Of a stretch of DNA of 64,000 bases, positions 37,949 to 50,000 are shown in pieces. This DNA comes from Ciborinia camelliae. Its lineage: Eukaryota; Ascomycota; Leotiomycetes; Helotiales; Sclerotiniaceae. The stretch is taken from the NCBI GenBank assembly GCA_025890175.1, contig JANPYM010000009.1, positions 1,737,782 through 1,801,781 of the forward strand, in the 5' to 3' direction. The translations under genes were made by a program, and so were the position numbers. Position 1 is the first letter of the stretch, and each line of letters opens with the position of its first letter. Below the pieces are notes generated by a model. The model ran no database searches, was not told the DNA's origin, and was given only the letters and a program-made list of their open reading frames with translations.

Positions 37949-40416
37949 GTGTTTGAAAGAGTTTTTTTTTTCAAATAATGCTAATGGATCGGTGAGTCCC
38001 TCATGAGAGGGATTCGTAACAGAGTCCACAGTTCTAATAAACCCCCCCTAAAAAAATTAAAAATTTACTGTTACCCCTTCATAATGTATTAGATTAGTAA
38101 TGCCATATTGATAAGGGATTAATAAGCGAAAGCTATTATTATAGCTTCCGTCACTTAACTTTTAACATTTACATATGCAAAATTCCCTTAAAGTCCCTTC
38201 AAATCATAAATACTACAAGAGAATTTTTTTTTAATCTTTTTTTTAAAAGAAAATGCTAGTTGATTGGTGAGTAAGTCCAGTCCCCTTATATGAGGGGAAT
38301 TGGTCAACGAGCCATTATAGCCTAAAAAATTCCAAAAAAATTCCATTCTATAAAACCCCAACTTTTAAATATTCGAATTCCCTCGAGTCTCTTCAACTGT
38401 GAAATACACTATTGTCTTGAATCCAATTTCCAATTCTCTTGAGTCCTTTAACTATGTGAATACCTTGAGTCCTCTTATTTTTTTGCCATATAATACCCAA
38501 TTTCCCCATCTATAACTTACCTACTTTCCTATAACCTTTCCCCGCCATTTTGTGCCCAAACAAGTAATCCGAGCTGGACAATAATCAAACCCCATACTTT
38601 TCACCCACTGATGTTACAGCGGAGAATTTAGCCCTGTAACTGAAGCAGAATTGAATCTAACCCGATGAAATAGGCTTTTTGAATTCCGAAAGGGCGATTT
38701 CCTCGATTTTTAAACCGAATTCTTAACTCAACTGCGAAAGCTTCTCCGCCCGATGAGATTGTAACTAGGTATGTTTCTTTCTTTATAATTGATTAATTAA
38801 ATATACCGATCTGTTCTTTTGATTTGTACACACTGCTCGCACTAGGGTAGATACAGTCAGAGTCAGCTTGCAACTTGCGCATCTCCGAACTTGGCCAGTC
38901 GCAATCGCAATTGCGCCAATTAGAATGACTGCCCAGGTATGTAGGTGTGTACACCGTACATGAATTTTAAGAGATTCATCACGTATGATTTATTCGAGAT
39001 ACCTTGTTCTTGTGTAGATATTTATGCGGTCAGGGCGATGATGATACGTACGGTGTAGCCTTGCCATCAGCCATCTCAGTCATCAAACGAACAAAACTCT
39101 GCAGCTTACATTTAGAGGCAATTTGCTACCCGATTTCCCGATACCTAGAGCTTTGCTGCCGTTTTTTGATTCAATTGATTGGATCAAATGACGGAATTAT
39201 TCCCCCGCAAAGGGCGACAAACAAGCGAGGAAATGAAGGATCAATTTTGTGAGATGATGCAGCAGGTGAATTATGGAGCAAATTTGCCCGGGGTAAGGTG
39301 TGGGGGAGGGGATTCTGGAGAAATTGGTTGGGGTTTTGAATCTTCATGGGGTGGGTGGGATGGAGATGGGATTTGGAGTGACGATCTCCACCTCGTTTGG
39401 GCGAGTTGCCGTGGAGTAACTTCGAAATTTGTGAAGGATGCTTCCGCACCCCATTTGTCGAAATGCCTATTACAAACACAAACGGGAAGGGGCATCGCAT
39501 TTGTAGAACCTCTTCTACATCGCACAGCTGTAGCTCTAGTCTGACGAAGAACATGTTTAAGCAATTTGACAAACCCCCAAACAATAGTGAGTCGTAATGG
39601 TTAACAGTCGTATTGGTTAGCAAATCCTAAACAATAATGAGTTGTACTAATTCTCCAAGTTCCCCACGTTTAGATGTCGGGGTTTGTACAAAGGCTACTG
39701 GTAGGTAAGTGATGATCTTTTCTTGAAGTTCTAGCCAAGGCAGGCGACTTTTCTTGTATTTATGTATCTTCCTTGTACATACATCAATCATGTATCACGT
39801 ACCGTGGGGTCAAGGTAAGCTTCTGGGGGCTGACGGCCGGCGTGCGCCAAATCTATCTGAAATTACAACTGGCTTGCTAGCCTAGCCGATGTAACATTCA
39901 CTTCTATTGGATCGAAAAATGGCACTTTTCCTCATTTCCTTACACTAATCCTTCAAATGCCTTCCTTTCGGTCGTGCCGATTCTAATTCCCGAGGTCATC
40001 TACTGGCCGACTTGAAATTCTCCTCTACGTGTTATTGGCTGTTCATAATGCACATATTTAAATACCTAGTAGGTATGATGACTTCTCCACTATACCATGC
40101 CCGGCATGGATGAAATCCCGGGCCTAAGCAGATACGACCGTTTTGTTCGTTGACAGGAGATCACGATATTTACCTGTGAATCCATCAACAAATAACATGA
40201 CGGTATTCAAGCCACAAGACAGCACACCCTGTATTCCCCAGCATTTTGCCTCTTGTTCAAAGTATGCAGCTTGATGGAGGGGAAAGTTGTTTCAACGGGG
40301 CTTAAGATTAAAAGGCTTACAATTTCCACGTTTCCTGGGGTTTTCTTCTACTTTCTTATTTACTCTTCCCAGATTTCCCAAAGTTGTTCCAATTGTTTTC
40401 TCCATTGTCTTGCAAA
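37949..40416. other. Intergenic region
   Basis: Two similar hairpin-bearing segments (37975-38045 and 38255-38315) are described in the findings. Overlapping frames on both strands at 39171-39623 are of doubtful value; the plus one (39179-39544) is Gly/Trp/Asp-rich, and I leave it unassigned. The end of the region is the promoter of the sugar transporter. Confidence 0.45.
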
Positions 40417-42721
40417 ATGAAGGATACTATTGAAAACATCGGCGCTGCTGAGCATGCCCATCCAGCTTCTCATGTGGATTTGAATAATAACGTCACTGCC
40501 AAGTAAGTTTCATGGATTCATTGATCGAGAACCTTAAAACTGTAATTCCTGCTGACTTCCAATCTGTAGGATTCAAAACCCTCTGGCAGGACTAGAAGAA
40601 ACAGCTATCATTCGGGATGTGGGAGAATTTGCACAAGCCAACGATCTCAACGATATTCTTCCCTTGCTCGAGAAAGGTGCTTTGGTTGCATCTGATCCAG
40701 AGAATTTCGAAAATGTAGGGAGTTTGAGTGAAGAAGAGAAAGTGGCTTTACGATATGAAGCGGCGCATAGATGGAGTCATCCAATGACGCTGTATTTGAC
40801 CATTATTACTTGCTCCATCGGGGCGGCCGTTCAAGGTTGGGATCAAACGGGTAGCAATGGTGCAAACCTTTCGTTTCCAACGGAGTTCGGTATTGGCCAA
40901 GGAGATAATAAATCTTCCCCTAATTATGATCGTGACAACTGGCTCGTTGGGTTGGTTAACTCGGCACCATATATCGGATCTGCTTTCATGTGAGCTTCTC
41001 TTCATACGCATTCAATCGATTTGTCATCGCTAATGATGTGTATAGTGGCTGTTGGGTCAGCGATCCTCTCAACAGCTGGTTTGGACGCCGCGGTACGATC
41101 TTCATTGCAGCCATCATTTGTGTTTTTACACCTATCGGAGGCGCTTTCTCGAAGTCTTGGGAAACTCTTTTCATTAGTCGTATAATTCTGGGTATTGGCA
41201 TGGGATTGAAAGGGAGTACAGTACCAATTTTTGCCGCGGAGAACAGTCCTGCTATGATTCGAGGTGCATTGGTTATGTCATGGCAAATGTGGACTGCTTT
41301 TGGTATTTTCTTGGGTTTTGCAGCAGTAAGTATTGTTCCTACTTTCTGAAAGAAGATCATAACTGACATTGCCTTAGAACTTGGTCGTCATCAACACTGG
41401 AAAAATTGCATGGAGACTTCAAATTGGCTCTGCATTTATTCCAGCTCTACCTCTTGCGGCCTTGATCTTCTTTTGCCCAGGCAAGTACAGTCTTTCTTCA
41501 GATTGGTTCCATCAACTAACAAGTACTGCAGAATCTCCAAGATGGTTGATGAAGAGAGGACAATATAGAAGAGCCTACAATTCCCTCTGCCGACTTCGCA
41601 AGCACGATCTTTTTGCTGCACGTGATCTTTACTTCATTGACTGTCAGCTCAAAATCGAAGCAGCAATTGTGGGTAAAACCAACTACATCAGCAGATTCGT
41701 CCAACTCTTCACCATCCCCCGTGTTCGAAGGGCAACCCTTGCATCTTTCACTGTTATGATTGCACAACAGATGTGCGGTATCAATATCATTGCCTTTTAT
41801 TCTTCAACTATTTTCAAGCAGGCTGGTACTAGTGAGAAAAATGCATTGATTGCTAGTTTTGGCTTTGGATTGGTTAATTTTGTTTTTGCGTAAGTCTTTC
41901 TCTCCCTATTTCTTGATTAGCTTCTCGGCGATAATTCCTTTGTCTCGTCACGTTACTTACAAGTATCAATCGAATAGCTGGCCAGCCATTTGGACAATTG
42001 ATACCTTTGGTCGACGTTCCCTCCTCCTTTTCACCTTCCCACAGATGGCTTGGTCTCTCCTCGCAGCTGGTCTCTGCTTCATTATCAACGAGAAATCAAC
42101 CGCGCATATTGCACTCATCGCTACATTCATCTACGTCTTCGCCGCCTTTTATTCCCCCGGAGAAGGTCCTGTTCCTTTCACTTATTCAGCAGAAGTCTTC
42201 CCATTATCACACAGAGAAGTCGGTATGGGTTGGGCCGTCGCAACCTGTTTGTTCTGGGCCTCAGTTCTCTCAATTTCTTTCCCCAAAATCTTGGAAACAT
42301 TCCATCCACTCGGAGCATTTACATTTTACGCGTAAGTCTTCCTTTTCTTTCCCAATTAAATTCTTCTCACATCCAACTAACACAAAACAGCGGGCTCAAT
42401 CTCCTTGCCTTTGTAATGATATTCCTTTTCGTCCCCGAAACCAAACAACGCACCCTCGAAGAACTAGACTACATCTTCGCCATTCCAACCCGCACATTCA
42501 TGAAATATCAACTCACCAAGACATTACCATATTGGATTCAAAGATATGTCTTCTTGAGAAAAAATGCAGTCCTCGAACCATTGTATCGTTTTGATGAGAC
42601 GGCGGATTATAAGACGCCGGATACGAAGATGACGGGTCATCCTGACCAGATTGAGAAAATGGAGGGAAGTAGCGAGGGTGATAGTGCGGAGATGGCTAGT
42701 GAGAAGATTTTGATGGGTTAA
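40417..42721 (+). CDS. MFS sugar transporter (sugar porter family)
   Basis: Seven exons (40417-40502, 40570-40989, 41046-41325, 41378-41480, 41532-41889, 41978-42331, 42391-42721) splice in phase to 643 residues. A long cytosolic N-terminus of about 120 residues precedes the 12 membrane helices. Sugar-porter signatures are present: [15 protein letters not shown] in helix 1, LNSWFGRRG in loop 2-3, [12 protein letters not shown] after helix 6, [14 protein letters not shown] in helix 7, DTFGRR in loop 8-9, [20 protein letters not shown] in helix 10 and [13 protein letters not shown] after helix 12. The helix-1 and helix-10 variants resemble fungal transporters close to myo-inositol or quinate types, but the substrate cannot be fixed. 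The fourth intron (41481-41531) starts with GC rather than GT. Confidence 0.95.
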
Positions 42722-44135
42722 GTTTGAACTGGGTGCAGGGTGTGAGGTGATGGGATATATATCTTTGATAGATAGATTATCTTTAATCGATACTAGGTAG
42801 ATATCTTGGATATCTTTGATAGATGGAATCTTTGATAGAAAGATAGATAATGATGGAAGAAGAGAACAAATAGATACACAAATTTGATATTGCAATACAC
42901 GTGCTTCCATAACTACCTACCGTTTACTATTTCCGACACTTGAGCTTTGCCATCGCTGTCACTAGAATGGCTTATGAACGGGATCTTTGATCTCTACCGA
43001 TGATTATCAGATAACAACCACGTCACAAAGGATCTCCAGACCATCCTAAAAGCGAACCGCCGTCTCCATATCCATGAATATCACACGTTCTGCCTTCGGG
43101 ATGCTATTTCCGGAGGAGCTACGCCGTTGATGATGGGTCGGTCTTTCACCCTCTGCAGAAAAATATAATGGGATATTGAGTGCTTATATAAAGTTCCTGG
43201 GACCTTGAAACTTCAACACGGGAGGAAAATCTAAAGCCTAGTGATCTACCAGGAAGATGGAGTGAATGACCTACCTACCTAGGAACTTACAAATTACAAC
43301 TCGAAATCCATCCCAACACATAACTGGCTCCCCACTTACCCCTCCATCTCCATCTCCATCTCCATCTCCACCACCTTACTCAAAGCGGGGAAATCAAATC
43401 AAATCAAATTCAACCAAACTAGGCCCGGCCCGGGAGACTAAAGTAGTAAATCTCAACCGGAACCTAGGTAACTTATTATTAACCTACCGAATATTTAAGA
43501 AGCGAGATAGAGCTGGAGAGTGCGAGTTCTTTTCTGATCTTCAAATTCAACGCGTGGAGCAAAAGAAGGAACAAGGGGAAACCCTTATACAACTCCAGGA
43601 CCTTGAGGGAGTGTATTACGTAGGTATTTAGCTTTTGGAGACAGGGTAGTATGTGCTAGTTTTGGTATTGGAGTGCGGAAATGGTGGGTTTGGGCTTGGT
43701 TTGGTGGGAGGGGGGAGATGTATTATCTGATACTCTGTAGGTTTTGAGTGTTGTTGTTGGTTTGTTTTGGGTTTTGTTGTCTCTTTTTGAAGGGGTTGAA
43801 TGTTGGCGTTTATCTTCGTATCTTGTGGAAAATATGTTGAGATGAAAATTTTCTGGTGGGTTTGTGATATGTTCAGGAGAACTACTTTGGGAGGGTGCTA
43901 TATGATTGGTGCTGTATGACTGGTGTTTGCCAGGATGCCTTCATATCGCAGGATTAATGTTCTTATTTGGCGACTTGGTGTCCTTTTATAAGTTATGATG
44001 GATGAAAGTCTGGATTATTCACTAAAACGCTTGAGTATATACTACCTAATGTTGCTAGAGCAGAGAGGAAGGTTGGAAAGAAATTAATGATTGACTGTTG
44101 ATCGTGAGGATGAATAAGCATCAAGGACTCGGAGT
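42722..44135. other. Intergenic region
   Basis: GATAGAT-type short repeats near 42760-42850 and a CATCTC hexamer run at about 43344-43375. No gene supported. Confidence 0.5.
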
Positions 44136-44531
44136 TCAGGTTGGACTATTTAAGAATCTCTTTTGTGGATGTAGTTCGCTTCTCAAAGTTTGACGTAAGA
44201 CTGTGACATTCCCAGAACAGGGTTCGGGTTCTCTTTCGAGAAAATCAAAGCCCAGCGTAGATGTCGGGTAGGTTAGAAATACAGCTTGTTTTGCCATCGT
44301 TCTTACTTCATTGGGATTGGATGACAACACGACTAAATATCGATGAAGATATATAGTATAGACAGCGTGTTCTGCCAGTAAGAAAGTTCCAAGTGGCGAT
44401 ATTCTATACATAGCTGGCCACGTTTCTTTTTGGGTATGATGTTGTCTTCTGATAGCAGCCAGGGTGTGGACTAACTTCCAGTCAAAGAAATCCTGGGCTG
44501 CTCTATAGAGGAAGAGTAAATTTGTATTAGC
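44136..44531 (-). pseudogene. C-terminal gene fragment, hypothetical
   Basis: The minus-strand frame ends at 44136 and has no good ATG at its start. The first codons follow a TATACAG that looks like a 3' splice site (44535-44541), so this is probably a last exon. Composition is protein-like (LFLYRAAQDFFDWKLVHTLAAIRR, GTFLLAEHAVYTIYLHR) and recalls the C-termini of fungal regulator-type proteins. No upstream exon could be found, and an LTR-like mini-element sits 34 bp upstream at 44566-44625. It is either a truncated relic or a gene whose other exons I missed. Confidence 0.4.
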
Positions 44532-44565
44532 CACCTGTATACTGGATGTGGAAATGATGTCTATT

Positions 44566-44625
44566 TGTAAAACATTATATTATTGTGTATCGAGCTAGTG
44601 TATGTAGAACTACTTTATATCAACA
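44566..44625 (-). mobile_element. LTR-like mini-element, copy B (60 bp), TSD CTATT
   Basis: Same 60 bp sequence as copy C in reverse orientation: in element orientation it starts TGTTGATATAAAGTAG and ends ATAATGTTTTACA. Flanked by CTATT at 44561-44565 and 44626-44630. Confidence 0.92.
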
Positions 44626-47050
44626 CTATTTTATGCTCCAAAAATGAAACCGAAATAAAGAATATTCACCAAGGTGGTTAGTTCCCTTTTATAGAATACA
44701 AGCTGAAGCTTGATTGGTTCCGGTGAACTCAAAACTTCTACCTTGGTATCGTTGAAGCAAAAATTCCACTTCAGGAAATGTGTTTCTGTAAAATAAGAAA
44801 AGATAGGCGGATTTGCAATCTTGCGACTATTTAGAAAGTCAAATAAAGAGCAGTTTCAAATCTTTAGCACCAAAAGCAAAGTTTCCTTTCCTCTTCCCGA
44901 TCTATTCTGAAACCCCATTGAAGTTTAGCCAATTCCAGAACGTTGAAGGAATTCAACTCCTGGACTTTAACAAGTCTAGCAAGCTTTTACTGCATACCGC
45001 CGAGAAATTCAAGACAGTGAGAAGCTATGTGTCACTGTCTACTTTTTTGAATTTTGTCATTTGATTTTGCTGTTCAACACTTATAACGGGGGAGATTCCA
45101 TTACAGGTAAAGACAACAATGAAAATAATCAGCCGATAATGTTGAGAAGAAGTGTTGAGATAATACTCAAGATCTTAAGAAAATTGATGTAAAAGTTTGA
45201 AGGTACAGTAATAAAAGTGTCCAACTGATATTCAAGCCAGTTATTCCACCAAATAAATACGAGTCCATCCGCCACGAGAAGTACCAACAGTCTTGAGGAA
45301 GTGCTAGGCTTTCTTATAGATTCGGTTGCAACATCAATCTGGCTCTCGGATTATGAGAAACAATATGACATCATTTGACTGACAAAGCCAAGTCTGATCA
45401 ATATTCCTTACGGCGGGGGCTGGGGTGTTGGTCACAAGACTTTGTGGATATTCCAAAATCACAAGAAAATATACATTATTGTTCGCGCTGTTCTCCTTAT
45501 AGTTACCTAGTAGCTTGGTATCCATCATTTTCAATATATAAAGTGAGCAGCTATTGATGTTGAAGCAACTGTAAAAAGCATATTACAAAGGCATAGAGGG
45601 AGAGAATGTGGAGAAACGAGTGATGCTAGCCCATTAGCTAAACATTAAAATTGAGGAGATGGCATTTTGTAAATACATTTTGTGAGGAACAAAAGGGCGG
45701 CATTGCACAGTCGATTGCTATCCATGCTACTGGGGTAGCTGTTGTCAGTATTCAAACTAGCCAAACATCTCAGAATATTATCCGATGACTCTCAAGTGAG
45801 TGATAGCAAGTGCATAATCATTGATGGTAATTTCATGTACAAACAGAAGCAAGGGCGAAGATTGGATTGTATTTACAGGAGAAATTAGCGATATTCACAA
45901 CTTGTGTGATTTCAAGGACTGGGAGGTATCACAGATACCTCGCCCCGCTTGGGCATTCATTCATTGCCGCGGGTGGTTATTGAAAGCTAGCAGAGATAAA
46001 ATGAAGATTAGAAGTGCTGAGCATATAAAGCTTATAGTATTGGTGTACTGATCACCTACTTTGTTGAATCCAGAATCAGGCTGGCAGAAAGAATCTGGCC
46101 AGGTAGCGGATAGCACTATTGTTATTCGCCATTATTCAACTCTCAACGATCCAGGACTATACTATATTCCATCCCATTCCAACCTAATATCTCCCATCCC
46201 ATCTCTTGAGTCTGAATTCCGCAAGAGATGAAACCAGACAAGGAACTAAATAAAATGACAACAGAAGCTATTTTCTGACCTTCCCCAGTTATCACCATTA
46301 CTCTCAAAAAAACACATCCATCACCCATCGGTCCAATATCCCACTAACTACAACGCCCTGTCCATTGTCTTGGCCAACAGTCTCCAACAGATGCACATAA
46401 AGTCGGAAATTCTTGCGCTGGACACTTGCCACTCTTATAGAAAGACACATACTCTAGCAGCGAACAATCTTGGCCCGTGCCATTACATGGACATCACAGG
46501 AAGAATTTACAGAACGAAAGGTTAGGTTACCCGAGAACTGTGGGACTAAAATATAGCGAATCAAGATTCACCTCTCTGCTTTGAAACTGCAAGGAGCGCT
46601 GGGGCGGGGTACTACTGGAGGGTTGAATCTGGTGAACTTTTGGTCTATTCACCCCCCTTCTCTCCTTTCCCACCATTCTAAAGCTAGGTCCAGACTGAAT
46701 ACATGAGAATCCGACTATCCAGCTTTCAAAAATCGGATCATCTGTGATTTTCTTATTATCAAATACAGGACACCATAAATATACAGATTGATTTATCGGT
46801 CGATATATTATAATACTTCTGAAAGAGGAGAGGAATAATGATTATATATGAAAATAAAAACATGAAAGTGAAAATAAACAAGCAATCGATAATTCTATTC
46901 CATCTACAGAAGATATCAGCGAGTTTCCATACCTCCCAAGATATTCTATGCATCAAGACACGTCCAGCTCAACTCCAGTTCTCCTCATCATTCCACTCCT
47001 AAGCTCTTCTGATTGAGGTTGAGATATTGTTGCAGCTTGATGACACATAT
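44626..47050. other. AT-rich gene-poor region
   Basis: No gene supported; small frames (44813-45064 +, 45334-45534 -, 45821-46051 +, 46143-46328 -) have no domain. The last part may contain a further degenerate unit of the array that follows. Confidence 0.45.
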
Positions 47051-47058
47051 GCTGGGGT

Positions 47059-50000
47059 TTATAAGCATGCACAAGACATATGAACACAGTAAAAGCTTCA
47101 AATGATTTAGTGAATTAATTCTGAAAGCGGGGTGGCTTCCCCCACAGCCTAGGTACTTTCAGACATTCCTAATCTTACTTTGGAGATTATAAAGATACCA
47201 AAGTCTATCATTACAGACCAGAACACACAAAATTAGCTGATGACAACCGAAGGAGCCTTGTCACAAAGGCTCTATCCACCACAAACAGAAGACAGATACC
47301 TTGATCCAAACCTCTCCGTTTTCATATCCAGAGGGCAAATTTGAATTAGCTGCGTTAACAATTGTCATCTTATCTCAAAAAATAACAGTGAAAAGTTAAA
47401 TCAACAACATAAACACAAAGAACAAGGTAACCCTTTAACTTCATTAAATTAGACTTTACCTCCACCACCTTGCCCCTTCCATTTCTACACAGACTCCTCT
47501 CCAATCCTGATATTCTCCCGGGTGGTCAGCCTGGGAGACATTCTTGTAGCTTGATACCACATATAAGACAGCTTATAAGGATCACTAAGCAGGAAAGATA
47601 TTGATTGATGCTTGGCAAAAAGTTAAGCTAGATGAGAAAGTGAATGTATGACACACCTCGACCTAGAGAATGAGGGGTAGGCACCTAACATAATACTTCT
47701 CCCCACTACCCTACGGCTCTAGGCTCTTCTATATAAACTACCCCTCCCTCAATCCATCTTTCGACAACCAGGGTAATTACGAATAGATCTTACAATGCAA
47801 GCCCAATGCTTTTCTCGAAGTTCCAGCACCAAATTAGGCAGGAACTCTGGTAGAGAAGTAAGTTTCTTGATGTGGCATCGATCAAATCACTTACTATCGG
47901 ACGATACAGTATTTCCTTACCTACCTAGTGAGAAATGTCGTCTCTGCTAATGGTATCATCTCAAATAAATGGTAAAGATACAAAGTGACAACAAAGGTGT
48001 CTTTTTTAAACATGACAAAAAATTATAATCCCCTTCCTCGAAGGAGCTTACTTACCCCAACAAATACGTATTCCCCTAAGCTTCATTCTACCATCACACA
48101 CTCACAATGCATTAAGCTCAGCTCTCCCGCTACATGCCCCTAACGATGAAGCTGCATCATATACGTTGTGATTGCAGCTCTGTGAACAAACACAGGTGCA
48201 GTTTATAAACACCACAAACTAGGTAGTAAAGCCGTCGATACTAAGAAAATAAGATGCACGCAAGTGAATCAATAGTAAGATGGCATAGGGAATAAGTGGG
48301 AATGTATGGAATACCCATTACCTCTGACCCTTTCTATCTTCCAGCTCCATGGTCCCTTTTCAATATCGAGGTATTTAAATACTCTACAATCTCTTCTTAA
48401 AACCCCAACAATCTCCATGGTCTATATTCCAAGAAAGCCGAGGACTTCTTCCAGTTAAGCCAAGGGCTGCAGGAGGTAGCATGAACGGAAAATTCTAGGT
48501 CATTCTATTTGCTCTTTCATCCAGAGGCCCGGAGGGGACACAATAATTCAACAAAGAAGTAACAAAATAGTAACGATGGCATTAAAATATATTCGACAGG
48601 ATCAAGCTCCTCAAAATAGACAACAAAAATAATAAGCGATATGCTCTAAAAGCTCATTTGAGAACCCGGTTTTAAATCTTGTCGCTCAATCACACCTCCG
48701 TCTACTTCGCCTCTGTCTCAAGTAGTGGTTGAATCTCCGAGATATATTTGCAGTTTTCACACAAGGTAATAAATGCCACGGACTAGGAAACTTTTGTATG
48801 TGGAGTAGGATTATGAGATGAGGATGTAAATATACGAATAATACGAGTGGAGCATAACCGCTTCCTACACCTTTCCACTCGGAATCTCGCAATTTTCCGA
48901 AAGGTGAGATATATAAACATTCTTTGAACCAGCCTCAGAGTAGAGAGAAACCGTGGATCAAACAAATGTAGCGAGTACGAGGGCTGCCAACTATTCGCAC
49001 TGGCCAGTGACATGAATAGTCCAAAGTTATATTATGAAATCTCATGATTCGGCTTTGGGAATAGGAATATAGGAGGGACGGTACAAGTTTCGCTGATAGT
49101 AATCATCCCAGGTCTTTGATTTTCAAAAGAACGACAATCATAGGAAAAAATAAGCAACAATACAAATCCATGGAAATTTTGACAGAAAAGTAATGATTTG
49201 GTCTCCCCCAATATTAGTGTTCCCGCAAGCCCACCCCTTTCGCTTGTCCACACAAATATATCGCAAGTTTTCTGCTCAGAAGCTTTTTGTTCCCGTCACC
49301 CTATATCTGACCAGCGTTTCGTTGTTAATAGCTTGGATAGCTTTAATGCGAGGCATGAGGAGGGCTTATAAACACAATCAACGTGACGAAATGGGAGAGA
49401 TTTGGATCCAGAGTAGTATGGTAACGAAATCAAGTGAATAACGGATGGAGAATGTGGGAATTGGGACTTTCAACTTCAAGCTATATAAAGATCTCAACCA
49501 TCCACTTTTCAAACAACCAGAAACCCTCCAAGAAAGCAATGCATACCGGAATGAAGGAATCTTCTGTAGCTAAGCTAGACCATAATTCTAATAACACGAA
49601 CCTAGAATCTTTATTTAGAAAACTTGAGCTTGAGAATTGAGGAAGATGGAGTCATTTTTGCTGGTGATTGTGATTTTTATTCTATGTAAATTAAAATCTA
49701 CAATACTAATTGGAAGAATAATGAAACCTCGAATATATCACATTAGTAATACTCTAAACAACAATCTTTCTTCAATCTATATTCTTCAAGACAATACTTC
49801 TTGGACCTGCATTTATCTTTTATGATGGATGTTGAGAAAGGGATCAGTTAGAAGGCTTATCAGTTATATAGGAAGGCTAAGGTGTTCCCAGTTATTTCTA
49901 CAGCTTTGATACCAAACCTCACTGATCAGAAAATTGATCGATTGGGGTAGTAGGCCAAGGTATAGAAGTGAATTAATACTGCAGTAGCAGAAAATGAGTA

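Noticed and set aside
39171..39623. Frames on both strands of about 100-150 codons
   Set aside because: Opposing frames cover the same bases and no homologous motif is recognisable in either; splice signals nearby do not build a longer model.
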